From assembly GCA_947460615.1 (NCBI GenBank), contig CANHHG010000017.1, positions 1 through 33,960 on the forward strand: a stretch of DNA of 33,960 nt, written 5' to 3'. This document shows positions 16,640 through 26,154 of the stretch, in pieces; positions within the stretch are counted from its first letter, which is position 1; each line of letters begins with the position of its first letter. A program made the translations under genes and the position numbers. Under the pieces are notes generated by a model. It did not search any database. It was given only the letters and a program-made list of their open reading frames with translations, and was not told the origin of the DNA. This stretch comes from Bacteroidota bacterium (GTDB lineage: Bacteria > Bacteroidota > Bacteroidia > Flavobacteriales > Flavobacteriaceae).

Positions 16640-17146
16640 ATGAAAAAACTGATTGTATTATTTTATCTTGTTTTCATTACTCTTGTTGGTTGTTCTACTA
16701 CTGATAATTGTACTAAAACAATTACAATTCCTAGTAGATCTATAATAACACCTACTGGGTCATCTTATTACCCTGAATCACAATCTGTGGTACCCTGTGA
16801 TTATGTTATTACCCCTGTTCAGGAGCAAATACCATTACAAAATTTTACATACGAAGTATTAAATTTCACTTTCACTCCTAACACAGGAAATAATACGAAT
16901 AGGTTGAAATTTGATATAAAATTAAATAACCCAAATAATTTTGTTATTAGAGGGTTTGCTTATATAACAATCAATAGTGATGGGGTGGAGTCCTCATCAG
17001 GGTTCTTAAATGGAGCAACCTCGACTTGTAGTGAAATCAATCCAAACTCAAGTTGTATTTTTTCGTTTGATAAACAAGCGTCTCTTAATTTAGGTGTAAT
17101 ACAATCGATTCGGTTAGTTAATGTAAAATATTATTTAACTAATTAG
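16640..17146 (+). CDS. Hypothetical lipoprotein inside the methionine operon
   Basis: No family is recognised. The start [18 protein letters not shown] is a classic lipoprotein signal with lipobox LVGC and lipidated Cys18. The mature part (about 150 residues) is rich in Asn, Ser and Thr, has several Cys, and looks like an extracytoplasmic beta-sandwich. The ATG at 16640 is preferred over the in-frame ATG at 16607, because the earlier one adds 11 residues before the signal peptide and overlaps the end of the preceding metH gene. It lies between the two halves of split metH, 29 bases after the first and 31 before the second, on the same strand, so it should share their riboswitch control. Nothing in it suggests a role in methionine synthesis; it may be a recent insertion. 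Confidence 0.8.
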   Translation: MKKLIVLFYLVFITLVGCSTTDNCTKTITIPSRSIITPTGSSYYPESQSVVPCDYVITPVQEQIPLQNFTYEVLNFTFTPNTGNNTNRLKFDIKLNNPNNFVIRGFAYITINSDGVESSSGFLNGATSTCSEINPNSSCIFSFDKQASLNLGVIQSIRLVNVKYYLTN

Positions 17147-17177
17147 ATCCATAATGCCACATGGGCAAAAATTTAAT

Positions 17178-19838
17178 ATGTCAGAAACAAATAAGTATTT
17201 AAAATTATCAGGTCTTGAACCTTTAGTAATTACTCCAGAAACCAACTTTGTTAACATTGGTGAAAGGACCAATGTTACGGGTTCTCGAAAATTCCTTCGA
17301 TTAATAAAAGAAGAGAACTACGAAGCAGCACTTTCTATCGCAAAAGAACAGGTGGAAGGTGGCGCACAAATTATCGATGTCAATATGGATGAGGGAATGC
17401 TTGATGGCGTTTATGCAATGACCACATTCTTAAATTTAATTGCTTCTGAACCGGATATTTCTCGTGTTCCCCTGATGATTGACAGTTCAAAATGGGAAAT
17501 TATTGAAGCTGGTTTGAAAGTGGCGCAAGGTAAAAGCGTGGTCAATTCAATATCACTAAAAGAAGGAGAGGAGCGTTTTATTCATCATGCCAGATTAATA
17601 AAAAAATACGGAGCAGCAGTTATCATTATGGCCTTTGATGAATTAGGACAGGCAGATACATATCAGCGACGAATTGAAATTTGTAAAAGATCTTATGATA
17701 TATTAGTTAATGAAGTTGGTTTTCCAGCTCAAGACATCATATTTGACCCAAATATTTTTCCTGTTGCTACAGGAATGGACGAACATAAACTAAACGCTTT
17801 AGATTTCTTTAAAGCTACAAAGTGGATTAAAGAAAATCTTCCACACGCGCATGTTAGCGGTGGAGTAAGTAACGTTTCCTTTTCGTTTAGAGGAAACGAT
17901 ACTGTTCGTGAAGCGATGCATTCGGCGTTTTTATATCACGCAATTAATAATGGAATGACAATGGGAATTGTTAATCCTGAAATGCTTACCATTTATGATG
18001 AAATTCCAAAAGATTTATTAGAACATGTTGAAGACGTTTTATTAAATCGAAGAGAAGATGCTACCGAACGATTATTGGATTTTGCCGAAAATGTAAAAGG
18101 CGATTTTAAGAATAATGAAAAAGCTGTTCAAGAATGGCGTTCTGGAACTATTCAAGAACGATTAACTCATTCATTAGTTAAAGGGATAGATGAATTTATC
18201 GACCAAGATATTGAAGAAGCCAGACTTGCTGCTACCAAACCAATTGATGTCATCGAAATCAGTTTAATGGCAGGAATGAATGTTGTTGGAGATTTATTTG
18301 GAAGTGGAAAAATGTTCCTACCACAAGTAGTAAAGTCAGCACGAGTGATGAAAAAAGCAGTGGCTTATTTACTTCCTTTCATCGAAGCAAGCAAGCAAGT
18401 TGGCGACAAGCAAGGAGCTGGAAAAATACTCATGGCAACTGTAAAAGGGGATGTTCACGATATTGGGAAAAATATTGTTTCGGTAGTTTTAGGTTGTAAT
18501 AATTACGAAATCATTGATTTAGGAGTAATGGTAGCACCAGAAAAAATTATCACTGCTGCAATTGAACACAACGTTGATATTATTGGCTTAAGCGGATTGA
18601 TTACGCCATCATTGGATGAAATGGTTTATTTAGCTAAAGAATTGGAAAGGTTAAATGTGAAAATTCCAATTATGATTGGAGGAGCAACCACTTCTCGAGC
18701 TCATACTGCGGTTAAAATTGCTCCGCAATATTCGAGCACTGTAGTACATGTAAACGATGCTTCAAGAGCTGTTACCGTGGCAGGAAATTTATTAAATGAG
18801 GACTCCAATTATAAGTATACTAGTGGTATTCGTTTGGAATATGATGAGTTGAGAGAGGGATATTTAAATAGGAGTAGGGATAAAAATTTCCTTACCATTG
18901 AAAAAGCAAGAGCCAATAAATTGAAATTAGATTGGGATAATTATACTCCTTTTAAACCTAATTTTATTGGAACAAAAACCATAGAAATAGACTTAGATGT
19001 ATTAGTCCCTTATATCGATTGGACCCCGTTTTTTAGGACTTGGGAATTGTTTGGGAAATACCCGGCAATTTTAACTGACGAGGTAGTAGGAGAACAAGCT
19101 TCTTCCGTTTTTGAAGATGCACAAGAAATGCTAAAGGTAATCTTAAAAGAAAAGAAATTAAAAGCTAAAGGAATTTATGGAATTTTCCCAGCCAATCAAA
19201 TCAATGATGATGATATTGAAGTACACACTACCACATTTCTAACATTGCGACAACAATCTCAAAAAACAGCTGGAGTTCCAAACATTGCTTTAGCCGATTT
19301 TATTGCTCCCAAAAATTCCGGAAAAACAGATTATATGGGTGCTTTTTGTGTCACCACAGGTTTTGGGGTTGACGAATGGGCAGCTGAATTTGAAACGAAT
19401 TTAGACGATTATAATTCCATTATGGTCAAAGCACTTGCAGATCGATTGGCCGAGGCTTTTGCGGAATATCTACATGAAAAAGTGAGAAAAGAAATTTGGG
19501 GTTATGCTTCCGATGAGGTTTTATCTCCGGAGGATTTAATAGACGAGAAATACAAAGGGATTAGACCAGCACCAGGGTATCCAGCGTGTCCTGACCATTT
19601 GGAAAAACCAACCATTTGGAAATTACTAAATGTAGAACAACAAATAGGAGTAAAATTAACGGAAAGTATGGCCATGTGGCCAGCTTCATCGGTTTCTGGA
19701 TATTATTTTGGAAATCCTGAAAGCAAGTATTTTGGTCTTGGAAAAATAAAGGAGGATCAAGTAATTGATTATTCTAAACGTAGAAACATTTCAACAGAAG
19801 TAGCAACAAAATGGTTAAATCCAAATATTGCTGATTAA
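17178..19838 (+). CDS. metH: Methionine synthase, folate/B12/activation part (MetH C-terminal module)
   Basis: This carries the remaining domains of cobalamin-dependent methionine synthase. The pterin-binding barrel starts with [14 protein letters not shown]. Then come the helical cap, the B12-binding Rossmann domain with DVHDIGKN (His427, equal to the cobalt-ligating H759 of E. coli once the missing 331 residues are counted), and the C-terminal AdoMet-binding reactivation domain with the conserved stretch near [22 protein letters not shown]. It transfers the methyl group from methyltetrahydrofolate to B12 and, with the 15615-16610 protein, on to homocysteine. The start [12 protein letters not shown] at 17178 is preferred over an upstream in-frame ATG at 17154 (MPHGQKFN), which has no family support. 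At 886 residues it is complete. Confidence 0.95.
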   Translation: MSETNKYLKLSGLEPLVITPETNFVNIGERTNVTGSRKFLRLIKEENYEAALSIAKEQVEGGAQIIDVNMDEGMLDGVYAMTTFLNLIASEPDISRVPLMIDSSKWEIIEAGLKVAQGKSVVNSISLKEGEERFIHHARLIKKYGAAVIIMAFDELGQADTYQRRIEICKRSYDILVNEVGFPAQDIIFDPNIFPVATGMDEHKLNALDFFKATKWIKENLPHAHVSGGVSNVSFSFRGNDTVREAMHSAFLYHAINNGMTMGIVNPEMLTIYDEIPKDLLEHVEDVLLNRREDATERLLDFAENVKGDFKNNEKAVQEWRSGTIQERLTHSLVKGIDEFIDQDIEEARLAATKPIDVIEISLMAGMNVVGDLFGSGKMFLPQVVKSARVMKKAVAYLLPFIEASKQVGDKQGAGKILMATVKGDVHDIGKNIVSVVLGCNNYEIIDLGVMVAPEKIITAAIEHNVDIIGLSGLITPSLDEMVYLAKELERLNVKIPIMIGGATTSRAHTAVKIAPQYSSTVVHVNDASRAVTVAGNLLNEDSNYKYTSGIRLEYDELREGYLNRSRDKNFLTIEKARANKLKLDWDNYTPFKPNFIGTKTIEIDLDVLVPYIDWTPFFRTWELFGKYPAILTDEVVGEQASSVFEDAQEMLKVILKEKKLKAKGIYGIFPANQINDDDIEVHTTTFLTLRQQSQKTAGVPNIALADFIAPKNSGKTDYMGAFCVTTGFGVDEWAAEFETNLDDYNSIMVKALADRLAEAFAEYLHEKVRKEIWGYASDEVLSPEDLIDEKYKGIRPAPGYPACPDHLEKPTIWKLLNVEQQIGVKLTESMAMWPASSVSGYYFGNPESKYFGLGKIKEDQVIDYSKRRNISTEVATKWLNPNIAD

Positions 19839-19849
19839 TAATTATACAA

Positions 19850-20806
19850 ATGAAAGTAACAAAACATATCGAAAAAGCGAAAGGAAATACTTTATTTTCT
19901 TTTGAAATTATACCACCTCAAAAAGGAAAGAGCATCCAAGAATTGTATGATAATATTGATCCGTTGATGGAATTTAATCCTCCATTTATAGATGTAACCA
20001 CTTCTCGTGAAGAGTTTGTTTATATCGATAAAGGAAACGGATTATTAGATAAAAAACTAACCAGAATGCGCCCTGGAACTCTTGGAATTTGTGCATCGAT
20101 AAAACATAAATACAATGTAGATACTATTCCGCATGTACTTTGTGGTGGTTTTACAAAAGAAGAAACGGAATATTTATTGGTGGATTGCCACTATTTAGGA
20201 ATCGATAATGTGATGGCCTTACGTGGAGATGCAATGAAAGAAGAGAAATATTTTATGCCTAAAAATGGAGGTAATAATTATGCTGTTGATTTAGTAAAAC
20301 AAATTAAACGATTAAATAATGGTCAATATTTACATGATTTAATAGATGTAGATAATAAATCTGATTTTTGTATTGGTGTAGCCGGTTATCCAGAGAAACA
20401 CCTGGAATCACCATCATTACAATCGGATTTAAAAAGATTAAAAGAAAAAGTAGAAGCGGGTGCTGATTATGTGGTTACCCAAATGTTCTTTGATAATTCT
20501 AAATACTTTGAATTCGTAGAAAAAGCCAGAGCAATGGGGATTACAATACCAATTATTCCGGGTATAAAACCTATTGCAGTTAAAAAGCACATGCAATTAT
20601 TACCACAAATATTCCGTGTTGATTTACCGGAAGATTTAATTACTGCCATTGAAAAATGCACTTCTCCGACCGAGGTAAAAGCAGTGGGAATTGAATGGGC
20701 GATTCAGCAATCATTAGAATTAAAGAAAGCGGGAGTTCCTGTTTTGCATTATTATTCTATGGGGAAATCAGAAAATATTCGACAAATTGCAAAAGCAGTA
20801 TTTTAG
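19850..20806 (+). CDS. metF: Methylenetetrahydrofolate reductase [NAD(P)H]
   Basis: This flavoprotein reduces 5,10-methylenetetrahydrofolate to 5-methyltetrahydrofolate, the methyl donor for MetH. The N-terminus has TLFSFEIIPPQKG with the catalytic Glu19 (E28 in E. coli). Further family blocks are DVTTSRE, NVMALRGD, the GVAGYPEKHLE motif and VTQMFFDN. At 318 residues it is full length. It starts 11 bases after the second metH part and is the last gene of the SAM-controlled operon. Its stop lies only 4 bases from the end of gldA on the other strand, with no hairpin between them. Confidence 0.97.
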   Translation: MKVTKHIEKAKGNTLFSFEIIPPQKGKSIQELYDNIDPLMEFNPPFIDVTTSREEFVYIDKGNGLLDKKLTRMRPGTLGICASIKHKYNVDTIPHVLCGGFTKEETEYLLVDCHYLGIDNVMALRGDAMKEEKYFMPKNGGNNYAVDLVKQIKRLNNGQYLHDLIDVDNKSDFCIGVAGYPEKHLESPSLQSDLKRLKEKVEAGADYVVTQMFFDNSKYFEFVEKARAMGITIPIIPGIKPIAVKKHMQLLPQIFRVDLPEDLITAIEKCTSPTEVKAVGIEWAIQQSLELKKAGVPVLHYYSMGKSENIRQIAKAVF

Positions 20807-20810
20807 AAAA

Positions 20811-21710
20811 TTATTTTTTTGTTATTTCCCTAAAAATGGCTTCCAAGTTTTTATTCTTTTGATTCAATTGAAGTGTTTTCAATCCATTTTCGTTGGCAAA
20901 ATCAAAGACAACTGGACGCATGTCGGTTTCAGAAATAAAAGTCAATTCCCAAATTCCATCATGAATATTTTTATAGGATTTTAAATGAGGGATTTTTGCA
21001 ATTGCTTGTTCTTCAATTTTGTAATCAAATTCAACTTCAATCACTTGTTCTTTGTCGGAAGAAATCAGTTTATCTAATTTTTTATCAGTTACAATTTTGC
21101 CATTATCGATAATGATAACACGATCGCAAATTGCCTCAACCTCTTGCATAATGTGCGTTGACAAGAATACCGTTTTGTCTTTTCCAACATTTTTAATCAC
21201 ATTTCTAATCTCAACCAATTGATTTGGATCCAAACCTGTAGTTGGTTCATCGAGAATTAAAACATCAGGATTGTGTAAAAGCGCATTGGCTAAACCTACC
21301 CTTTGACGATATCCTTTAGATAATTGACCAATTTTTTTATGGCTTTCCGAGGTTAAGCCAGTTAATTCAATTACTTCATTTATTCTAGATTTTTCAACTT
21401 TAAAAACATCGGCATTGAAAGCCAAATATTCTCTCACATATAAATCTAAATACAATGGATTGTGCTCTGGCAAATATCCTACAGACAATTGAACCGATTT
21501 TGGATTGGAATTTACATCAAATCCATTTACGGAGGCACTACCTTCATCTGCCGTAATATAGGTTGTTAATATTTTCATTAAAGTAGATTTTCCGGCACCA
21601 TTTGGCCCTAAAAAACCAACAATTTCTCCTTTAGAAACAGAGAATGAAACGGCATCTAGCGCTTTCTGATCGCCATAACTTTTGGATATATTTACTACTT
21701 CTATTGACAT
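20811..21710 (-). CDS. gldA: ABC transporter ATP-binding protein, GldA type (gliding motility)
   Basis: This is the ATPase of an ABC transporter. It has Walker A GPNGAGKST (residues 35-43), signature LSKGYRQRVGLA, Walker B VLILDEP and a switch His in STHIMQEVE. The start MSIEVVNISKSYGDQKAL and the length near 300 match GldA, which with GldF and GldG is needed for gliding in Flavobacterium johnsoniae. gldF and gldG are not next to it here; in F. johnsoniae gldA is also separate from gldFG. The ATG at 21710 is chosen, because the only longer start is a TTG that falls inside the promoter element at 21726-21733. A general ABC-2 type transporter ATPase is the main alternative. Confidence 0.85.
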   Translation of the reverse strand: MSIEVVNISKSYGDQKALDAVSFSVSKGEIVGFLGPNGAGKSTLMKILTTYITADEGSASVNGFDVNSNPKSVQLSVGYLPEHNPLYLDLYVREYLAFNADVFKVEKSRINEVIELTGLTSESHKKIGQLSKGYRQRVGLANALLHNPDVLILDEPTTGLDPNQLVEIRNVIKNVGKDKTVFLSTHIMQEVEAICDRVIIIDNGKIVTDKKLDKLISSDKEQVIEVEFDYKIEEQAIAKIPHLKSYKNIHDGIWELTFISETDMRPVVFDFANENGLKTLQLNQKNKNLEAIFREITKK

Positions 21711-21725
21711 ATTAATTATTTTAAA

Positions 21726-21733
21726 CAAAAGTA
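21726..21733 (-). promoter_or_regulatory. gldA promoter -7 element
   Basis: Read on the minus strand it is TACTTTTG, a perfect TAnnTTTG element. It leaves a leader of only about 10 bases before the ATG at 21710. Confidence 0.45.
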
Positions 21734-21863
21734 AGCAGAAAAATTAGGTTTACCATAATCAATCCTAAAATGCCGACCTGAAATTAATTTATTTAGTAAC
21801 GAACAAAATCTAAAATTGTTGTAAATAATAAGTAAACAAAAAGAGTATTCAAGATAATTGTAA

Positions 21864-21871
21864 TAATTTTG
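21864..21871 (+). promoter_or_regulatory. Promoter -7 element of the aromatic/rsgA/dtd operon
   Basis: TAATTTTG matches TAnnTTTG perfectly and lies 29 bases before the first start codon. No TTG is found at the expected distance. Confidence 0.45.
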
Positions 21872-21900
21872 CATTTAATAGTAATACCTTAATCACAAGA

Positions 21901-23001
21901 ATGAAAAATAGTGTTAGCAATAAAGAAATGAGAAAGTGGTTAGATGACTTTAATTTAGATCATCCGTTAGTGATTGCGGGTCCATGTAGTGCAGAAACGG
22001 AAGAACAGGTATTAAAAATTGCTCACGAATTAAAGAATTCAGACGTTTCAATTTTCCGAGCAGGAATTTGGAAACCAAGGACTCGACCAGGCGGATTTGA
22101 AGGCGTGGGTGAAATAGGTTTAAAATGGTTGCAAAAAGCAAAAGAGGAAACCGGTTTACTCATGGCAATTGAAGTGGCCAATGCAACTCACGTAAAATTA
22201 GCATTAGCACATGATATCGACGTACTTTGGATAGGTGCTAGAACTACAGTCAATACCTTTGCGGTTCAAGAAATAGCAGATGCTTTACAAAACACAGATA
22301 AAATCGTATTGGTTAAAAATCCTGTAAATCCTGATTTAGCTCTATGGATAGGAGCAGTTGAGCGTTTATATAATGCTGGAATTAAGAAGTTAGGAGTGAT
22401 TCACAGAGGTTTTTCAACCTATGAAAAAACAAAATATAGAAACATCCCGGAGTGGCAAATCGCAATCGATTTACAAAGTAAATTCCCAGACTTACCTTTA
22501 ATTTGTGACCCTTCACACATTACTGGTAAAAGAGCCATGATAAAAGAAGTTTCTCAACAAGCTTTAGATTTGAATTATGACGGTTTAATGATTGAGACTC
22601 ATAACGATCCTGAAAATGCATGGAGCGATGCAGATCAACAAGTAACGCCTCAAACTTTAAAGCAAATAATTCTAGAGTTAGTAATTCGAAAAGTAGCTGT
22701 CGATGAAGAAGGTTTTAATATTGATTTGGAAAAGTTGAGAGCAAAAATTGACATCGCCGATTCTAAAATATTGGAATTATTAGGAAGCAGAATGAAAGTT
22801 GCTGAAGAGATTGGTGCAATAAAAAAAGTTAAGAATGTTTCGGTTTTACAAAATAAAAGATGGGAAGAAATTCTTCAAAAAATGGTAGCTGACGGAGAAG
22901 AAAAGGGATTAAGTGAAGAATTTATTTTAAAATTGTTTAAAGCAATTCATCAAGAAAGTATTAGCCATCAAGAAAAAATAATGAATCATTCTTCGAATTA
23001 A
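21901..23001 (+). CDS. Bifunctional 3-deoxy-7-phosphoheptulonate synthase / chorismate mutase
   Basis: Residues 1-265 are a type I-beta DAHP synthase, which condenses PEP and erythrose-4-phosphate as the first shikimate step. Motifs include AGPCSAE, GIWKPRTRPGGFEG, KNPVNPDLALWIGAVERL and CDPSHITGKR. Residues of about 275-355 form an AroQ-type all-helical chorismate mutase (INIDLEKLRAKID-like start, then LLGSRMKVAEEIGAIKK). In related fusions the mutase domain makes the synthase sensitive to chorismate or prephenate. At 366 residues both domains are complete. It is the first gene of an operon that also contains aroA, so the pathway's entry step and EPSP synthase are co-transcribed. Confidence 0.95.
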   Translation: MKNSVSNKEMRKWLDDFNLDHPLVIAGPCSAETEEQVLKIAHELKNSDVSIFRAGIWKPRTRPGGFEGVGEIGLKWLQKAKEETGLLMAIEVANATHVKLALAHDIDVLWIGARTTVNTFAVQEIADALQNTDKIVLVKNPVNPDLALWIGAVERLYNAGIKKLGVIHRGFSTYEKTKYRNIPEWQIAIDLQSKFPDLPLICDPSHITGKRAMIKEVSQQALDLNYDGLMIETHNDPENAWSDADQQVTPQTLKQIILELVIRKVAVDEEGFNIDLEKLRAKIDIADSKILELLGSRMKVAEEIGAIKKVKNVSVLQNKRWEEILQKMVADGEEKGLSEEFILKLFKAIHQESISHQEKIMNHSSN

Positions 23002-23016
23002 CTTTATCTTTGCCTC

Positions 23017-23997
23017 ATGACAGGACTTGTTTATAAATCTACTGGAAGCTGGTACACAGTAAAATCCGAACAAGGGGATTTTATTGAATGCCGCATGAAA
23101 GGTAAATTCCGAATTAAAGGCATTAAAAGTACCAATCCAATTGCTGTAGGAGATTGGGTAGATTATGAACTCGAAGAAACCTCCGATTCGGTTACTGGAA
23201 CGATTCATACTATTCACGAAAGAAAGAATTATATCGTTCGAAAATCAGTGAATTTATCGCATCAAATGCACATTATTGCCTCTAATATTGACCGTGTTTT
23301 TCTTTTAATTACGATCAATAACCCACCTACAACCACCAATTTTATCGATCGTTTTTTAGTAACTGCTGAGGCGTACGGTATAGAAACGGTGTTGGTTTTT
23401 AACAAGATAGATACATTTGATGAAGCGACGTTGGACGAACAATTGTACTTGCAACATATTTATCAAGAAATTGGATACCAATGTTTGCGAGTTTCTTCAA
23501 CAGAAATGAAAGGAATTGCCGCATTAAAGGAAATGATGATTGGAAAAGTGAGCATGTTTTCTGGACATTCAGGTGTTGGAAAATCTACTTTGGTAAATGC
23601 TCTGGAACCTAATTTGCAACTAAAAACTAAGGTGATTTCTGAGCAAAGTATGCAGGGTCAACACACCACTACATTTGCAGAAATGTATGATTTAAGTTTC
23701 GATGCTAGAATTATTGACACCCCAGGAATCAAAGGATTTGGAATTGTTGATATGGAAAAAGAAGAAATTAGCGGTTATTTTCCTGAGTTTTTCAAGTTGA
23801 AAGACCAATGTAAATTCAATAACTGTTTGCATAAAGACGAACCCCATTGCGCCATTAAAAAAGCCCTCGAAGACGATAAAATTTCTTGGTCGCGCTATAA
23901 AAGTTACCTTAAAATATTGGAAGGTGATGAGGAGCATTATAGAACAGATATTTATGATGAGGATCGAAAAGCAAGTGATGAAACCCGAAATAAGTAA
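23017..23997 (+). CDS. rsgA: Small ribosomal subunit biogenesis GTPase RsgA
   Basis: This circularly permuted GTPase checks late 30S maturation. An N-terminal OB-fold (about residues 1-75) is followed by the permuted order: G4 NKID first, then G1 GHSGVGKST with Lys189, then G3 DTPGIKGFG. The C-terminal zinc-binding part has CKFNNCLHKDEPHC. The length of 326 is normal. It starts 15 bases after the preceding gene and the next gene begins only 5 bases after its stop, so it lies in the middle of an operon. Confidence 0.96.
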   Translation: MTGLVYKSTGSWYTVKSEQGDFIECRMKGKFRIKGIKSTNPIAVGDWVDYELEETSDSVTGTIHTIHERKNYIVRKSVNLSHQMHIIASNIDRVFLLITINNPPTTTNFIDRFLVTAEAYGIETVLVFNKIDTFDEATLDEQLYLQHIYQEIGYQCLRVSSTEMKGIAALKEMMIGKVSMFSGHSGVGKSTLVNALEPNLQLKTKVISEQSMQGQHTTTFAEMYDLSFDARIIDTPGIKGFGIVDMEKEEISGYFPEFFKLKDQCKFNNCLHKDEPHCAIKKALEDDKISWSRYKSYLKILEGDEEHYRTDIYDEDRKASDETRNK

Positions 23998-24002
23998 TTA
24001 AT

Positions 24003-24455
24003 TTGAAAGTAGTAATCCAAAGAGTATCTTCTGCATCGGTAACTATTGAAACCGAAATTGTCGCGAATATTCAAGGCGGTTTATTGGTGTTGGTTGGAAT
24101 TGAAGACGAAGATTCCCTGGAAGACATCAATTGGCTTAGTCAAAAAATAATTAACCTTCGAATTTTTGGGGATGAAAATCAAGTGATGAATTTATCTGTA
24201 AAAGACATTCAAGGAGATGTTATTATTGTGAGCCAATTTACTTTGCACGCCAGCACTAAAAAGGGCAATCGACCCTCTTACATCAAAGCTTCAAAACCCG
24301 AAATAGCCGTTCCTTTGTATGAAAAATTTGTAGAACAAATGGAATTGGAGCTTGGAAAGAAAATTCAAACCGGAAAATTTGGAGCCGATATGAAAGTAGC
24401 TTTGGTAAATGATGGCCCCGTAACCCTAATTATTGACAGTAAAAACAAATCATAA
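24003..24455 (+). CDS. dtd: D-aminoacyl-tRNA deacylase
   Basis: This editing enzyme removes D-amino acids wrongly attached to tRNA. The family motifs SQFTLHAST, KKGNRPSYIKAS and NDGPVTLII are all present. The protein must begin at a TTG (24003-24005): this gives the family's N-terminus MKVVIQRVSSASV, an in-frame stop lies four codons upstream, and no ATG is available near it. At 150 residues it is full length. It follows rsgA by 5 bases, and its stop overlaps the next ATG by one base, which suggests translational coupling. Confidence 0.95.
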   Translation: MKVVIQRVSSASVTIETEIVANIQGGLLVLVGIEDEDSLEDINWLSQKIINLRIFGDENQVMNLSVKDIQGDVIIVSQFTLHASTKKGNRPSYIKASKPEIAVPLYEKFVEQMELELGKKIQTGKFGADMKVALVNDGPVTLIIDSKNKS

Positions 24456-24781
24456 TGAATCTAAAAAATTCCCAACTAGAAGTTGATAATTGGATCAAAG
24501 AACACGGAGTTCGTTACTTTAATGAACTCACCAATATGGCACAACTTACCGAAGAAGTAGGTGAGGTGGCTAGAATTATAGCACGTCGATATGGCGAACA
24601 GTCAGAAAAAGAATCGGATAAAAGTAAAGATCTGGGCGAGGAATTAGCCGATGTTGTTTTTGTAGTTCTTTGTCTAGCAAATCAAACAGGAATTGACCTG
24701 CAAGCCGCTTTTGATAAGAAAATGGATCTAAAATCTGTTCGAGATAAAGACCGTCATCATGACAATGAAAAATTGAAATAA
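24455..24781 (+). CDS. MazG-like nucleotide pyrophosphohydrolase
   Basis: This is a small all-alpha NTP pyrophosphohydrolase with the metal-binding pattern of the MazG family: EEVGEVARIIARR, then LGEELADVVFV and a KxxxRDKDRHHD-like end. Such enzymes hydrolyse non-standard or excess nucleoside triphosphates to monophosphates; the substrate cannot be told from sequence. At 108 residues it is a single-domain form. Its start overlaps the dtd stop by one base and its stop overlaps the aroA start by one base, so translation of the three genes is probably coupled. Confidence 0.9.
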   Translation: MNLKNSQLEVDNWIKEHGVRYFNELTNMAQLTEEVGEVARIIARRYGEQSEKESDKSKDLGEELADVVFVVLCLANQTGIDLQAAFDKKMDLKSVRDKDRHHDNEKLK

Positions 24782-26010
24782 TGAATGTAAGGCTTTCAGC
24801 AAATGATTTAAAATCTAAATCTAAAATAAACATCACTGGTTCCAAATCGGAGACCAATAGATTGTTATTGTTAAAGGCCATTTATCCAAATATTACTATA
24901 GTAAATGCTTCAAATTCTGATGATTCAGAAGTCATGAATTCGGCATTGACCTCCACCAACCAAATAATAGATGTTCACCACGCAGGAACGGCAATGCGTT
25001 TTTTAACAGCCTATTTTGCATCTCAGGAAAACAAAACGGTAACATTAACAGGTTCTTCAAGAATGAAAGAACGCCCAATTAAAATTTTGGTTGACGCCTT
25101 AAAACAATTAGGAGCGAATATTGAATATCTTGAAAACGACGGTTTTCCACCAATAAAAATTATAGGTAAAAAGCTCTTATTATCTAAGGTATCGCTTCCA
25201 GCAAATGTGAGTAGCCAATACCTTTCTGCACTATTGTTAATTGCACCAAGTCTTCAAAACGGCTTGGAACTGGAGCTAATTGGAGAAATCACTTCCTCCC
25301 CGTATATTAGAATGACTTTGAAATTGCTTGGTAAAATTGGAGTTGAGACTTCAATGGTCGGGAAAATAATCAGTGTAAAACCCAGCATTCAAAGCCCAAC
25401 CCCCAAAACCATAGTTGTAGAATCCGATTGGAGCTCGGCCTCTTATTTTTATTCAATAATCGCGCTTTCAAAAGCTGGGACACAAATCGAACTCACCAGT
25501 TTTAACAAAACAAGTTTGCAAGGCGATGTTATTTTGGCTACAATTTATGAGCAAATGGGGGTTGAAACTCTTTTTGATGAAGGTAAAATTACATTACTAA
25601 ATACTAAAAAATTTGAAAATAGGGCTATTGTTTTAGATTTAAATGATACTCCCGATATTGCTCAAACTATTGCTGTAACTGCTTTTGGGTTGGGAATTGA
25701 GTGTAAATTAACTGGTTTGCACACGCTAAAAATCAAAGAAACCGACCGCTTAGAAGCCTTGCAAAAGGAACTTTCAAAAATGGGAGCTCTTATTTTAATA
25801 ACCAATGATAGTTTGTATTTGGCCCCATCAAGATCAATTCCATCCGGTGAAAGTATCGCAACTTATAACGACCATAGAATGGCAATGGCCTTTGCGCCCC
25901 TGGCATTAAAAGGCACTATTAATATTGAAAATGCCGACGTGGTATCCAAATCATATCCTAACTTTTGGAAAGATTTAGAGCTCTTAGGATTTGAGATTTT
26001 GACATCTTAA
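24781..26010 (+). CDS. aroA: 3-phosphoshikimate 1-carboxyvinyltransferase (EPSP synthase)
   Basis: This catalyses the sixth shikimate step, joining PEP to shikimate-3-phosphate. Visible family motifs are ITGSKSETNRLLLL near the N-terminus, HAGTAMRFLTAYF, the SSQYLSALL block, LNDTPDIAQTIAV with the catalytic Asp, KETDRLEAL and YNDHRMAMAFAPLAL. At 409 residues it is slightly shorter than the E. coli enzyme (427) but has all blocks. It is the last gene of the operon started by the DAHP synthase/chorismate mutase gene and is followed by a small terminator-like hairpin. Confidence 0.96.
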   Translation: MNVRLSANDLKSKSKINITGSKSETNRLLLLKAIYPNITIVNASNSDDSEVMNSALTSTNQIIDVHHAGTAMRFLTAYFASQENKTVTLTGSSRMKERPIKILVDALKQLGANIEYLENDGFPPIKIIGKKLLLSKVSLPANVSSQYLSALLLIAPSLQNGLELELIGEITSSPYIRMTLKLLGKIGVETSMVGKIISVKPSIQSPTPKTIVVESDWSSASYFYSIIALSKAGTQIELTSFNKTSLQGDVILATIYEQMGVETLFDEGKITLLNTKKFENRAIVLDLNDTPDIAQTIAVTAFGLGIECKLTGLHTLKIKETDRLEALQKELSKMGALILITNDSLYLAPSRSIPSGESIATYNDHRMAMAFAPLALKGTINIENADVVSKSYPNFWKDLELLGFEILTS

Positions 26011-26031
26011 ATTTGATCTTCTTAGTGTGTT

Positions 26032-26050
26032 AGCGCCCTTGCGCTTTATT
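26032..26050 (+). terminator. Probable aroA terminator
   Basis: A perfect GC-rich AGCGC/GCGCT stem (26032-26036 with 26041-26045) with a CCTT loop is followed by TTATT. It is 22 bases after the aroA stop. The stem is short and the T-run is interrupted. Confidence 0.5.
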
Positions 26051-26072
26051 TCAAAAATAAACCCTAAAATAC

Positions 26073-26104
26073 TTGACAACGCCCTTCTCACAATCGTATA
26101 TTTG
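26073..26104 (+). promoter_or_regulatory. queA promoter
   Basis: TTG at 26073-26075, 21 bases, then TATATTTG at 26097-26104. Both elements match the Bacteroidota consensus. The start codon lies 51 bases downstream. Confidence 0.75.
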
Positions 26105-26154
26105 CACACGATTTTGAATTAGATTTGAAATCTATAACTTATAATTTATTTTAA

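Noticed and set aside
15615..19838. metH as a broken gene (frameshift or pseudogene)
   Set aside because: Both parts have proper starts, complete domains and all key residues, and the break lies exactly at a domain boundary. It is a split gene, not a damaged one.
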